Shown piece by piece: positions 35,758 to 45,879 of a DNA stretch of 64,000 nt. The number at the start of each line of letters is the position of its first letter. Positions within the stretch are counted from its first letter, which is position 1. The DNA is from Blattamonas nauphoetae (lineage: Eukaryota; Preaxostyla; Oxymonadida): NCBI GenBank assembly GCA_033064195.1, contig JARBJD010000116.1:143980-207979 (forward strand). The letters run 5' to 3'. The notes beneath the pieces were generated by a model that was not told the DNA's origin, searched no databases, and saw only the letters and a list, made by a program, of their open reading frames with translations. The position numbers were made by a program, and so were the translations under genes.

Positions 35758-36597
35758 GTGGCGATTCAGAAGCCGAACAGCTCACTGCAGGAGAGAAGGG
35801 GAGAGCGGAAGGAGCCACATGCTGATCTGACCGGACTCACACTGCCGACGCTGTCATCAGATGCAGAAGCGCAAATCACAACAAAGCAGTTCACAGGAGC
35901 ACCAACAACATCTGAAGAACACAGTCCCTCTCCGAATGGATTGGACACCGGTGATGAACAGCAGATCTATTGCGAAAGCCCGATTCTTCGAAAGCATCGT
36001 TCACTGAAACAGAACGACAAGGCGATATTTGAAAAAGAGCAACGAACAATGGGTTCAGTATCAGCTGATGAACAATCCGAACTGACTTATCTCAAAGAGG
36101 AGAACGCCCGATTGGCAGAGAAGATGTCGGACTACCAAGTTCGATCAGCATGGCTGGCTGCAGACAAAAGCACTCTGGAAAACAGTTTGGAGCGAACGAG
36201 GCAGCATATGGAGATGGTACGAGAGAACAACACGCGGCTGGAGGAGAGATTGGAGGAGACGAAGAGGGAGGTGGATGAGTGGATTGGAATAAACGAGGAG
36301 AAGAGCCCTTCCATCGAGACACTCCACACGAACATTGATCAGCTCACGACTGAGCAAGACACACTCCAGACCAACCTCACAACAACCAACACTCCCACTC
36401 CTTTGATGACTTCGGAGACGAAATCGGATCGCATGCGATGCTCTTCACTGTCTGCTACCAACGAGATGACTGAAAAACAGACGAGCTTGTTAGATTGGGT
36501 ATCTGCAAGCCATACATCTCAAGACTCACCACCAGAGTATATCCCAACCTCACTGACACAGTGCATATGTCTGCCGCCCTTCACCACCCAACGCTGA
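35758..36597 (+). CDS. coiled-coil protein fragment, unidentified
   Basis: 280 codons. Residues about 100-200 form a clear coiled coil (SELTYLKEENARLAEKMSD, LEERLEETKREVDEW). The N-terminal 90 residues are Ser/Thr-rich and polar. The same frame is open further left (35557-35736) but is interrupted by a TAG at 35737-35739, with coherent codons on both sides (EQFDDY before, RFEDSFVAIQK after). That points to a decayed gene, or an unseen splice. The C-terminal 40 residues look like read-through of an intron. Inside the 11-kb transposon; function unknown. Confidence 0.45.
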   Translation: MAIQKPNSSLQERRGERKEPHADLTGLTLPTLSSDAEAQITTKQFTGAPTTSEEHSPSPNGLDTGDEQQIYCESPILRKHRSLKQNDKAIFEKEQRTMGSVSADEQSELTYLKEENARLAEKMSDYQVRSAWLAADKSTLENSLERTRQHMEMVRENNTRLEERLEETKREVDEWIGINEEKSPSIETLHTNIDQLTTEQDTLQTNLTTTNTPTPLMTSETKSDRMRCSSLSATNEMTEKQTSLLDWVSASHTSQDSPPEYIPTSLTQCICLPPFTTQR

Positions 36598-37550
36598 GCG
36601 TAGTCTGGTCTGCCACTTCGTGCACATGGAGGGCGCTCTTATCTGCAGCATTGTTCAGAAGGAGTGTGCTGCCCACAAGGGTATTGAGACAGATCATTCT
36701 GAAGGCAATTATAGTTGTTATCGAGCCCACAGAGTCGTTTGAAGGACAGAAAAGGCTGACGACTCAACTAGCAGTTCAGCAACGCGTTCAGCTTAAGCAA
36801 AATTCGACACACCTTGCTAAGATTAATAATGTTCTGACGGGAGCGTGAGAATCCAATCATTTCACGGGAACAATCATCGTTTTTCAGGTTTCTGTCCAAT
36901 TGGAGATTGGGAGACAAATAAAAAAGAAAAAGGATGATGAATGAAATGAAGAATTATGAGAATCAATGGGAAACGAGGATTGAAGAACTGATCGTAAATG
37001 ATGAAGTCAGTGGCCTTTGGACTGCGAGAGAAGATCCCCAAGGTCCAAATCTTTGAAGTGTGGGTTCTATTTGAATGGAAAGAACACCGAGAAGATAATG
37101 TGAAGAAGATTATTCACAGAATCATTGTACACAGCGATGTTGAGGATGGAGAGGATCAGTTTGCTGTAATCTGCGATGTTCATGTCCAGTCGATGAAGTG
37201 GAGGTATTGTTGTCTGAAAGATCATGAGAAGGAAAATTGTTGTTGAAGAACGATAGAATCAGACATGTTTGAATTGATTCTCGAATTTGGGCGGCCAGAT
37301 TTCCGCTCGTGTCTCCGGAGACGGCATTGGATCTCGATAGGCAACATAAGGAGAATGTGGTCTTTCATAGAACTCCTCGATGCTATTACGCGATGATTGA
37401 AGACCCTACCAGCGAAAGAGTAGAGAAAAAGGAAGCAAAAAATAGTGATGGACATCTTGAATTATATACAATCGCTCCTCGATCATTCGCGTCCACAGTT
37501 CGAGCATTTGTTGGCTACTTCACATCACTCAGTTTTTCGAGATTCCAAAA
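36598..37550. other. transposon interior, no secure gene
   Basis: Several short open frames, for example KIPKVQIFEVWVLFEWKEH near 37040 on the plus strand, may be single exons. I see no splice chain that links them. The left end may include the 3' exon of the IFT46-like gene (to about 37440). Confidence 0.3.
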
Positions 37551-38028
37551 TTACATCTCGAGCGTAGACGGATTGCTCTGTTCTGGACCATGTTCATCGA
37601 GAACAACAAGGCCAAGAAAGTCACCAACACCATCTGGACGCTGCACTTTCACAGAAGAATCGACCTCACCAATGGTAGGTTGATATTCGGGGATGAACGG
37701 TTTGAGGGGAGCAGGAAGCATGAACTTCTGTGATTGGAAGGAGAAGACTTCTTGGACCATTGAACGCAATTCTGGTGCAATAGAAAGGAGATTGAACTCG
37801 TTGACAGATTATACGGTGCTGTGAAATGTCAAAGGGATGGAGACAGAAACCTGATGATCTCTTCCTCTTCTTCTTCCTCCTCTTCATTATGAAATGAATC
37901 CCCAGTGAGATTTAGAGCTGACAAATGATGGTTCATGGCTAGCATAGAAATTTCGCCATCGCTGCGGAAAAAAAGAGTGGAGAAATAAGTTAAAAATGTA
38001 GCGGCATACTTGTCGTGCTGGAAGAAAG
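37551..38028 (-). pseudogene. IFT46-like: IFT46-like intraflagellar transport protein, partial
   Basis: The core exon reads APLKPFIPEYQPTIGEVDSS then VKVQRPDGVGDFLGLVVLDE. This is close to the IFT46 signature (FIPEYIPAxGDxDAFLKVPRPDG...LGLLVLDEP). IFT46 is an IFT-B subunit that carries outer-arm dynein into flagella. Upstream exons 37851-37961 (DGEISMLAMNHHLSALNL plus an acidic Glu run) and 38010-38028 join over introns 37819-37850 (32 nt) and 37962-38009 (48 nt). The 32-nt splice leads into a frame with one TAA before NEFNLLSIAPELRSMVQ, so the copy looks damaged. Nothing certain remains of the N-terminus. It sits inside the 11-kb transposon, in reverse to the flippase piece. The identity is good; whether it is functional is doubtful. 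Confidence 0.72.
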
Positions 38029-38457
38029 CTAAGAGGAATCATTCGCGAAATATCGGTCAAGGTCTTCAACACATGGCAGAACGAGTGCTAAAATGTGTTT
38101 GTGGATGGTTGATCCATTATTCTGTTTTGGATCGATCAAGTCTTCCAAGAGTGCCTAGGATGGTTTTTCTGCATCTAAACTCTTTAATGACGCCTTATAT
38201 GATATATCTCGTGTGCACGATAGTGATTTAAGGGTGAAGATAGCTTTCGACATTTTGAGTATCTCTCAATGGGCTTGATCACCACAACATACGAAAGTTG
38301 GAGAAATTAGTGGTATAAGATCGATAGTTGAGATTGATGAAAGTCAAGTATTCGATTTTATGGACTGGATTACCTCTTGCATTTCACTCGAACAAAACTA
38401 CTGTTTTTTTGGAAAGTGAAAAATTGCGACCCACATAGCTTGTAGATCATCCTGAAC

Positions 38458-39193
38458 CTATCGGCAGAATTTAACAGCGCGGACAGGACACGACTGGGCA
38501 ATCTGAGAGAAATTCAGATTCTTTTGGTGGAGGTGGGAAAACGGATGGGGGAACGACTTTGGGATCATCTGAACTGGCCCCAGGCTCTCCTCTTTCCATT
38601 CGCTTCTTTCAAAATACTCCACGCTGTTGGATACATCCAAAAAATGTCGATTCAAGTGCCACTTCACTATTTCCAGCCAGAATAGCGGCATAATGATGAA
38701 GAATACATTTGGGAGTGTGGAGATTCTTTCATCTCATTCATATTGTTGGACAACGTGGTGATGGAAACAGGTTGGGCAGAAAAATGTGGACCTTCAACCA
38801 ATATGTGTCTGCCCTGAGCCTTGCTAGTCACAGGAGTGTGTGAACTCGCTAAATTGGGCAAGTGTAGGCTTGAGTGTCAAGAAGAATGCAGAAGTTGATG
38901 ACTGGGTCCGCAGCTGTGAATAGACTGTTCAGTTCTGGGCATTCGGCATCTTGAGTTTGGAGAGAAGGTTGATGAATAAATAAGGCTCGTTGGATGACAA
39001 GAGTGTGAGGGAACAGGAGTTCAGTGGATGATTTCTCATTCGCGCAGTAGACAACTATTTTTGCGAAAGAATGGGTCAGCAATAGCACATCAGCTCCTCT
39101 CTTAACATTACCAATTGACGAAGCTAATTTGGACCGGTTCAACCCCTTCTTCATTACACTAAGCAAAATTCGTAATAGTTTCTTCGTCCTCAA
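38458..39193 (-). CDS. exons of an unidentified protein
   Basis: Two or three minus-strand frames look protein-like: NVKRGADVLLLTHSFAKIVV, then CPELNSLFTAADPVINFCIL (39100-38870), LVEGPHFSAQPVSITTLSNN (38800) and VEYFERSEWKEESLGPVQMI (38600). They change frame between blocks, as expected from short introns, but I could not fix the splice sites. No family recognised. Within the 11-kb transposon. Confidence 0.3.
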
Positions 39194-39477
39194 GCAAGCT
39201 CTTTCAAATGAAACAAACTCACATTTTCCAGTTCGCTCTCCGAACTAGTTCGAAATTGTGTGGAGATCAATGGAAGACATTCCATAATGGATCGATTTCA
39301 GGCTTTCATCTCGTTGACTCTTTCGTGAGGAACTCAACAAAAGCAAACAGTTCACGGATCATCTGTAAATAGACAGGTCGAAATATTGAAGTCACAAATG
39401 GTGATATCTTTCTCTTCTTGCACGATGCAACTGCTCTTATTCTCACTGTTCTTGCTGATTGACAGAGTTGCAGCGAT

Positions 39478-39796
39478 ATGAACAGACTTCATTTTCCAAA
39501 TGCAGAGATGTCAGACATCATCCCAGTGGATGCACCCTTACCCACAAAACTCAAGACAGCAATACCCGCTTTGGGGCAATCGGGTATTCTACACGATGAT
39601 TCGGTGCCTTGGGAAGATTCAAATACAAGACCGCGGTTTCCTCTGAACTACCATGGCTGTATCTTTTTCGAGCATGCTCTCCTCCCCAGGCCATTATGCA
39701 ACCCCGATTGCGGGATAAATGACCCTCTCATCTGGACTTTCATCGATCCACATCGATCCTCTCAACAATCACTTCTACAATGTCCAATTCTTTCCT
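39478..39796 (+). CDS. gene fragment cut by the right TIR
   Basis: About 100 codons that look like real protein (AEMSDIIPVDAPLPTKLKT, FPLNYHGCIFFEHALLPRP, GINDPLIWTFIDPHRS) run straight into the right inverted repeat, where the frame becomes translated TIR. It is probably the stump of a gene captured at this edge. No family recognised. Confidence 0.35.
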
Positions 39797-40172
39797 CTCA
39801 CTTGTTTGGCCCTTCCACTCACTATTTCTTTACTTTTTTCCATTATTTTCCTCAATTTTTCTTCAATTCTCTCATTTCATCGTTCATCATGATCTATCGC
39901 TTCCTCTGTATAGGACCATTTTTCTCGTTCATTTTTCCCCGTTTATTGGGTTTTGTATCTCATGAACTCTTTTCTGATTGTTTTTCACGCTTTTCCAAAA
40001 ATCCAGACTTTTGGACACCTAACCTCCTATTTTGGCAGACAGGTGTCCAGAATCTGGGGGTGTCCAAATCCTGGGATTGTTTCCAAAAATTGATCCAAAA
40101 TTTTGGACACCTTTGGCAGGTGTCCACTTTTCTGGAAAAGCGATCAAAGGTGTCCAAAATTTTGGACAGCTC
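39797..40172 (-). repeat. right TIR of the 11-kb transposon
   Basis: Inverse copy of 29103-29478. Its diverged patch carries one extra GGTGTCCAAAATTTTGG palindrome, so binding sites have been duplicated or converted here. Confidence 0.92.
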
Positions 40173-40350
40173 TTTTTGGCGTGATCGATCCCTTTTCTCG
40201 GATCAAGGATTTGTGTTTTGATGAGATTGTCTCAATTACACATTCCACTAGAAGTCGGAGACATAAATTTGCAGAATAGTCAATTTGAACAAACCAAATG
40301 AACTGAACGTGAGACTGTATCGAGATCTGCCAATGAAGGAGGTGAAACAA

Positions 40351-41760
40351 TTAAACGACTGAACAAGATTGTTTGAATGAAGTGGACTTGATCAAAAGGA
40401 CCCGTCCAATGACAATGAGAGAAAATAGCTTTCTTTCCAGTCGTTCCTTCCACTCTATCCTCCACGCGACAGCTGTATTGATGTTCACGTCGTACAACGA
40501 ACGAGTGTCGATCTCGCGAGAAATGAAGCACAATTGGCGTTCAGCATCCACAGTGTGCATCAAAATCCCGTTGAACGAGACTGAATCGCCTTCGTGACGA
40601 TTGTTACGAGATCTTCCTTTCTGTGGAATGACTTTCACTTCCGTGGGTTGGACAGGTTGATTTTTCTTGATGTGATGATAAGTTTAGAGATGAGATTGTG
40701 ATATTTTTTGGAAGCGAGGATTCGTAGATGGTTATGAGGTAGAGGAAGAGACAGAGAGAGGAGACACGGCCTGTTCGGTCCATTAAGCAGCTGTATCATC
40801 AGCATCTTCTTCTTTTCACCTGACTGAGGTGAAGATGGATGTAAAATCCTTCTTCGCCTTTGGTGTGGTTGTCAATATCGAATTGAGTCTCTCCAGCTCC
40901 ATCCGTTCACTGATCATGTTATGTTGCTTTTGAATCTGCTTCTTCTAAATGGATCGATGGATCAAGAATCAGGGCCGATGGAGGCAGATGGCGGGAAAGA
41001 GCCAGGATGGGTTCTGGTGAGGAAGAGTGTGCTTGTGATGGATGTGTGTTGGGAATATGTCCTTGGGGGAGATTGTTCGTTGAAGTATATGTGTAGAAGG
41101 TCCCCAAAGACTTGAATGGAGTCTGATCCAGGCTTGAGCAAGAGATGCTGCAGCGATGTCACAGTTGACTCATGCTCGTTCTCCGTCGATCTGCGGAGGT
41201 AATTTGTTGTTTTTATTTTTTTAATTGAATCAGATTGGAAATATTCCTTCTTTCGAGTTCACTCAACAGCTGATCTTCGTAATGCATCTACATCATTGAA
41301 GCTGGCGCCTTCGTTTTGAAACAGTTCTCCTCCATTCGAGACTTGTGGAATTGACACTTTGGTATTCGTCGCAATTGGTGGTCGTCGTTTACCAATCTGC
41401 AACTCTGAATGACGTCTTTGTTCTGATCGGAGAGGTGTTGTGTCTGGGAGTTGGATCTGCCTGTGAGAGGGCGCCTCAGCTTGCACAAATCATTCGGCAG
41501 AAGTGTGTGACGGAGTGAATGGCTTTTTTTCTCCCGATTTCATTAGTGGGATTGAAAGTGACTGTCGTTTTGAGGATGACACTGTCTTTCAACATTTCAC
41601 TGTTGAGGAGGTTTGTGGAAGTGCCATCTGCGCTGATTGCATCTGGATTGTGGAACTTTCGTTCTGGTGGGTGATGAAGAGAGTCTGTCCTGCGAGGTGG
41701 GAAACAATTGGTGATTGTGTGCGAGACTTAATCGGCGATTGTGATTGAGAGTGATCTTTG
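40351..41760 (-). CDS. spliced coiled-coil gene piece inside the outer hAT element
   Basis: Minus-strand blocks, right to left: QSPIVSHLAGQTLFITHQNE (41740-41600), APSHRQIQLPDTTPLRSEQR (41480-41260), STENEHESTVTSLQHLLLKP (41190-41110), IQKQHNMISERMELERLNSI (40930-40820, opening after an AGCAG acceptor) and DSVSFNGILMHTVDAERQLC to the end at 40351. The composition is polar and Ser/Gln-rich with one coiled-coil exon; the last exon looks globular. Short introns clearly separate the blocks, but I have not placed every one. The family is unknown. It fills most of the 2.3-kb hAT-type element, as the unrelated gene piece does in the other one. Confidence 0.4.
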
Positions 41761-42280
41761 GCTTGTGGAGAATAAACTCATTGAATGGAAAATGAATAGA
41801 TGTTTGATTAATGACTCTGGAATACTTTGTTGATAAGTTTGAGATGAACGACGATGGTGAATGGACAAGACATACAATTCGCATATATTACGAGGAAGAG
41901 GTTGATAAGAGTGACCAAACAGTGTAGATGCATCCTGATGTTGCGAGTTGTCATTTTCTCATCTCAATCATCCCACTTCAGAGTTGGGCTTGATCCAGAC
42001 AGCTTCTGGAGATAAATGAAGAGAAAGAGGTTGTGAAAAGTTGAAATGAAAAAGAACAACATTTTCCTGTTATTTAAACCCGGCAAAATGCTGAAAAAAC
42101 AAAGCTGACGAGTCGGTGTCGGTCGGACAGACAGACTTTTTGTCCGATGTTGGGGAAGGACAGACCGACTCAAGGACTCTGGATCCACGGCTTCATCCAC
42201 TCTATATTTGTGAAAAATAAGATGAACTAATTATAGAGATGCTATGAATCAAAAATGAGAAAAAAAGAAGAATAAAGTGA

Positions 42281-42349
42281 CTTGGGCGGGATTCGATCCC
42301 GGGTTCGGGGAGCAAAAAGCTACCATTCTACCACTCGACTAAAAGGCCT
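42281..42349 (-). tRNA. tRNA-like sequence (A and B boxes), probably a relic
   Basis: Read on the minus strand it has a D-arm/A-box block TAGTCGAGTGG and a T-arm GGGATCGAATCCC with proper spacing. A T-run follows about 20 bases on. The acceptor stem does not pair and the T-loop starts with A, so I do not expect a working tRNA. It lies 74 bp inside the right end of the outer hAT element. Confidence 0.35.
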
Positions 42350-42431
42350 TCAAAAACGTCGCCGACTGGTTTATTTTTAGGGACTGGACTCGAAGTTTTC
42401 AGACCGACCACTGCCCATGCCTAGACAATAG

Positions 42432-43020
42432 GTCACTTTTTCACTCACAGATGGAGTATCTCGATCACTGGCAAAACTTCAATTTCTCCGAGATCCGACC
42501 CATAATTAAACAACTCAAGTCTGTGACTGTCAGTCGGATTTCACGATTTTCGTGTTTTCTGGTCAGGTCAGCCATGTACATTTTATAGGCATGTGAGATA
42601 ATTTTTGAACACGAGGAGTTGTTGTGGTTCAATTTGAACTCATGAAACACACTCACCAGACCACTTCACCTCAATTCACCAGATGAAATCGGGAAGTGAT
42701 GCCGTTATAATTTTCGTCCAAAAACCAAGCCATCTTTTTTGTTTATTTTCACTTCCACATGCTCAATTGATTCCAGAAGTGAGAAATCAAAGGTCGCTTT
42801 TTAGATAGATTTGAGAAATCTCATTAGCGCAGAGAAGTCATCGTTATTCTCCATTCCGATTAGGTGCCCCAGGTCGATCGTCACAATAGTTTCTATTCAG
42901 TTTTGTCAAGTCCACGTACGATCATTTTTGGGCTTACTTTTCTTGGGACAATTGAAAATGCTCACTAGCAAATGGAAGTCGTGGCTGTTCTAAAATTAGG
43001 GGATAAAGCTGTTGATTGTA
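42432..43020. other. spacer between transposons
   Basis: No gene or repeat recognised between the target duplication of the outer hAT element and the MITE. Confidence 0.45.
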
Positions 43021-43603
43021 GCGTCAATAAAGCAAGAAAATCAATAATTCACGATCTGCCAAGGATAAATCACAATTGGTCTAACTAAGAAAAAAATTAA
43101 ATTTTATTATTATATCCCGGCTCTATTCCGAGAAAACCTCACAATACCCCGTGTGGCCCAATAAAAAAAAGTGTTTCGGCAATATCTTCACAACCTGTGA
43201 ACCGATTTTGATGAATTTTTTTGTAGAATCGTTTGTTTGGTGAAATGCTTTTTTTGAAACAAATTTCAAGAAAAAATTATGGGTCTCTGGGACGATGTGA
43301 AAAAACGCTATTTTTCGCCCACAAAAATTTCATGGGAAATTTTTTTTTATTTTTTTGAGTGTCTTTGATCGATATATATGCGATAAAAACGATTTTTCTT
43401 CGGTCCAAAACGGACGTCTGGTCGTGGAGAAAGGACCCCAAAAAGTTTCAAAAAATGTGTGTGTTTTCCTATAGGGCGATATGAGGCACTCTCAAATTTT
43501 TGTCGTCAAATAAATCTAAAATTGTATTTTTTTCTTAGTTAGACCAATTGTGCTTTATCCATGACAGATCGTGAATTCTTGACATGGCGTGCTTTATTGA
43601 CAC
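43021..43603. mobile_element. 583-bp MITE with TA target duplication
   Basis: The ends are inverted repeats of about 75-85 bp (outer GTCAATAAAGC; inner ACAATTGGTCTAACTAAG, exact in both arms) flanked by TA on each side. The core is AT-rich and non-coding. TA flanks fit the Tc1/mariner/pogo group, and a pogo-type relic lies 2.3 kb to the right. Arm identity of about 85 percent suggests moderate age. Confidence 0.8.
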
Positions 43604-43706
43604 TACTATGACTGGTCTGGGATCGAAGGAAGACCTCAACTCGATGAAGGGGACTCAGAGGAAAGAGGACTGGCGAGTTGATGATCATTTCCTTGAACGA
43701 ATGGAC

Positions 43707-45001
43707 CTACGATTTGACAGTTGGGAGTTGGATTAGACTGACGGCGGACTTGTATCGTTCCATAAGAGAAAGGAAAGCCTCTTTCGAAGGCTTTCTCTTA
43801 CGATGAAGAGATCCAAAGAGAAGATAGAAGTCCAGATGATTCCCATCAAACATATCCCTTCGAAGATTCGTGATTAGATCATCGACGAAGCTAAATGTGT
43901 CGTTCGCTCGAATCACATGCGACTCTCTCGCCTCACCGAACGACTGATCTGTGAGCAGCTGCAGAAGCTCTCCTGGATTTGTTTGGTTCAACAGTCGTTC
44001 ACAGCATTCCACAGCGGCATCCAACGATTGAAACAGATGTAGGTCAGTGGTTTGAAGTCGGATGGTCAGATAATTAATTGCAGAGAGAACAGTGTGAAGT
44101 AGGATCAGACGTTTCATCACACTCTTGGCGGACTCAAAGCATGCAATGGCGTGAGAGACAGATCGATAGGTGGATGTCCATCTGATCTTATGGATATGCG
44201 GAATGGATTGTTTTTCATTTTCTGGTATTGTTTCAACATATCTCCTCGTTTTGATGAGACTTTTATGAAAGTGGCCATCCGAACAACAGCCTTCACTGCG
44301 GATCTAAAGGGACGGTGTCTTCGATTTTGGAGAACGTGTAGGAGAGACAATTGAACCTTATGAATCTGACAGTGGATGTGAAAACCAGAGAACCCCTCTC
44401 GCCGAATTGAGCCCAATAAACCTTTCCCCTCTCTACGCATTGACGATCCGCCGTCAGTCGATGTTGATACACAATGTGGAATTGATTTTTCCTTTTTCTT
44501 TATCACCTTCATCACTTCATCACACAGAACACTTCCAGCACCGGACTGAATCGAGGTGAGTGACAATAGATGAGACTGAATTATACCGGACTGTGAAAAC
44601 GAGCGAATATAGACGAGATGATGATCCTCACCAGTCTTATCACGGGAAGTATCCAGCGACAGAGTGAAGAACGGGAATGATGACTGGATTGATGATGATT
44701 GATAAGAAAAGAGTTGATAAAGTAACTTCAAGGCTTTGTAGAAACTCCGATTTGATTGAAAAGTCCCGACACTCTTCTGAGTGACGTGTGAACTAGTATC
44801 GAGGAGGCAAATAACTCGAGAATGGAGTCGAAAGGAAAGCTCTGACGATGTAATGAAGTGGACCGACTTGAAGAGATTTTGGACAAGAGTTTTGAACACA
44901 TCAGTTGGATATATTAGAGGGTGAAGGAGAGTTGGTGTACTGATGACTTGCATCGTTCCTATAGACTTTTGATGCCTTGACGAGTTGATGTGTTTTCTCA
45001 A
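43707..45001 (-). pseudogene. hAT-family transposase
   Basis: The N-terminal end has a BED-finger-like remnant LRKHINSSRHQK. The core reads SLDTSRDKTGEDHHLVYIRS, then STDGGSSMRREGKGLLGSI, then HCQIHKVQLSLLHVL, matching the hAT order D ... C/H ... HC.aH. After HIHKIRWTSTYRSVSHAI (the usual RW block) a helical C-terminal region follows (INYLTIRLQTTDLHL), ending LPTVKS at TAG. The change of frame at about 44,210, before the RW block, has no GT-AG pair, so I call one frameshift. I found no terminal repeats around it. It might once have mobilised the hAT-type elements in this window, whose ends lack a transposase, but their ends need comparing with its own. Confidence 0.75.
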
Positions 45002-45337
45002 ATCACAAAGTTAATGTGTTTGAGAAGGAGTGTCAATAAATGATTATGGTGTTCGGTATTTCCCGCCAAAGCAGGCGAAACTCAGTTTACACCGAATTCC
45101 TATCCCTTTCACACATTCGAATGGCGACTCATTTGGTGATGTTTCCTGTGCAAATTCCTTTAACTACAGTTGACTTTGTGTGCTCAGATCATTAAATAAA
45201 GTGAATGGTTGCTTTGCCATTGCAAATGAAAGTCGTTCAAAGAATTCAGCGAGGATCTGATCAAATGTTGGGTTCGATCGAACGATCAAAACAACGATGG
45301 ATCAAATTGTGAAAAGCGACCAGAATTGACACAATTT

Positions 45338-45589
45338 CTATTTCTTCACATCAATTTCTATCCAGCGACCCTTTTCTCGAAAGTGCTGCCATTTTGGGAA
45401 AACCCTGTTCACGGCTCGCTCAAGAACGTGTTTCCCGATGTTGCCCACGCGACCAACTCTCGCAAAAGGAATGTCATGATCAAACGCAAGTCGAGTGAAA
45501 CGCTCCCCACGATGTTGTATGTGGCGGTACTCCTCCGTCCACGCGAGACGGAGGATTTCTGCATCGGACATGCGACAGAACTTTGGCAT
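45338..45589 (-). CDS. short basic protein or exon, possibly N-terminal part of the hAT transposase
   Basis: 83 codons, rich in Arg/His: MSDAEILRLAWTEEYRHIQH, then GRVGNIGKHVLERAVNRVF and a basic end before TAG. It lies 336 bp upstream of the hAT transposase on the same strand. It could be a DNA-binding exon of that gene or a separate small gene; no join is obvious. Confidence 0.4.
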   Translation of the reverse strand: MPKFCRMSDAEILRLAWTEEYRHIQHRGERFTRLAFDHDIPFARVGRVGNIGKHVLERAVNRVFPKWQHFREKGRWIEIDVKK

Positions 45590-45879
45590 GAAAATGATTG
45601 GGCGATTTTGTTCTCACGTTTTCTGTCTCATGTTTACTCATTTCAATTTGTTATTTCTCTCCTCTCGTCATTTCACATTCTTTATCAGGTGTGAGTCAAA
45701 CAATTGAAGAAAAGAAGAAAGATATCCCTGAGCGATGAGATCTTCCCTCAAATTCAGAAAGGCATATTCTCCCCAGTTTCTTCTGTTTAAGTGATGGGAA
45801 TCACCACACGTGCAGTATAGCATCTACTTTCATGATTGCTTCAATATTTCAATTCAAGAGTTCAAGCAAGTCACGAAGA
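45590..45879. other. spacer, nothing recognised
   Basis: AT-rich; no gene supported. Confidence 0.4.

Larger units (their letters stand above)
29103..40172. mobile_element. 11-kb DNA transposon with 376-bp TIRs and 9-bp target duplication
   Basis: The terminal sequence GAGCTGTCCAAAATTTTGG is identical at both ends, and the inverted repeats run 376 bp. A perfect 9-bp duplication TTTTTGGCG lies at 29094-29102 and 40173-40181. A spliced DDE transposase gene sits near the left end, reading toward it. Long TIRs plus a 9-bp duplication recall Mutator-like elements, but the transposase does not look like MuDR, so I leave the superfamily open. About 8 kb beyond the transposase holds host-like gene pieces. 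The element sits 57 bp inside the left end of the hAT-type element. Confidence 0.88.
29046..42423. mobile_element. hAT-type transposon split by a nested 11-kb element
   Basis: The left end reads TAGGCATGGGCAACGGTCGG; the right end is its inverse with two differences (GT for AC). Exact 8-bp duplications GACAATAG flank it (29038-29045 and 42424-42431). Without the nested element and one copy of its duplication, the original would be 2,299 bp, close to the 2,318 bp of the other hAT-type element. Its ends share TAGGC with that element but then differ, so it is a separate family. The right part holds spliced minus-strand exons (40351-41760) and a tRNA-like sequence; no transposase is seen in it. 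Confidence 0.88.

Noticed and set aside
42281-42349. A functional tRNA gene
   Set aside because: The acceptor stem does not pair and the T-loop is abnormal.
29046-42423. Reading the whole 13.4 kb as one giant hAT transposon
   Set aside because: The nested element's own TIRs and 9-bp duplication account for 11 kb; without it the hAT element is 2.3 kb.
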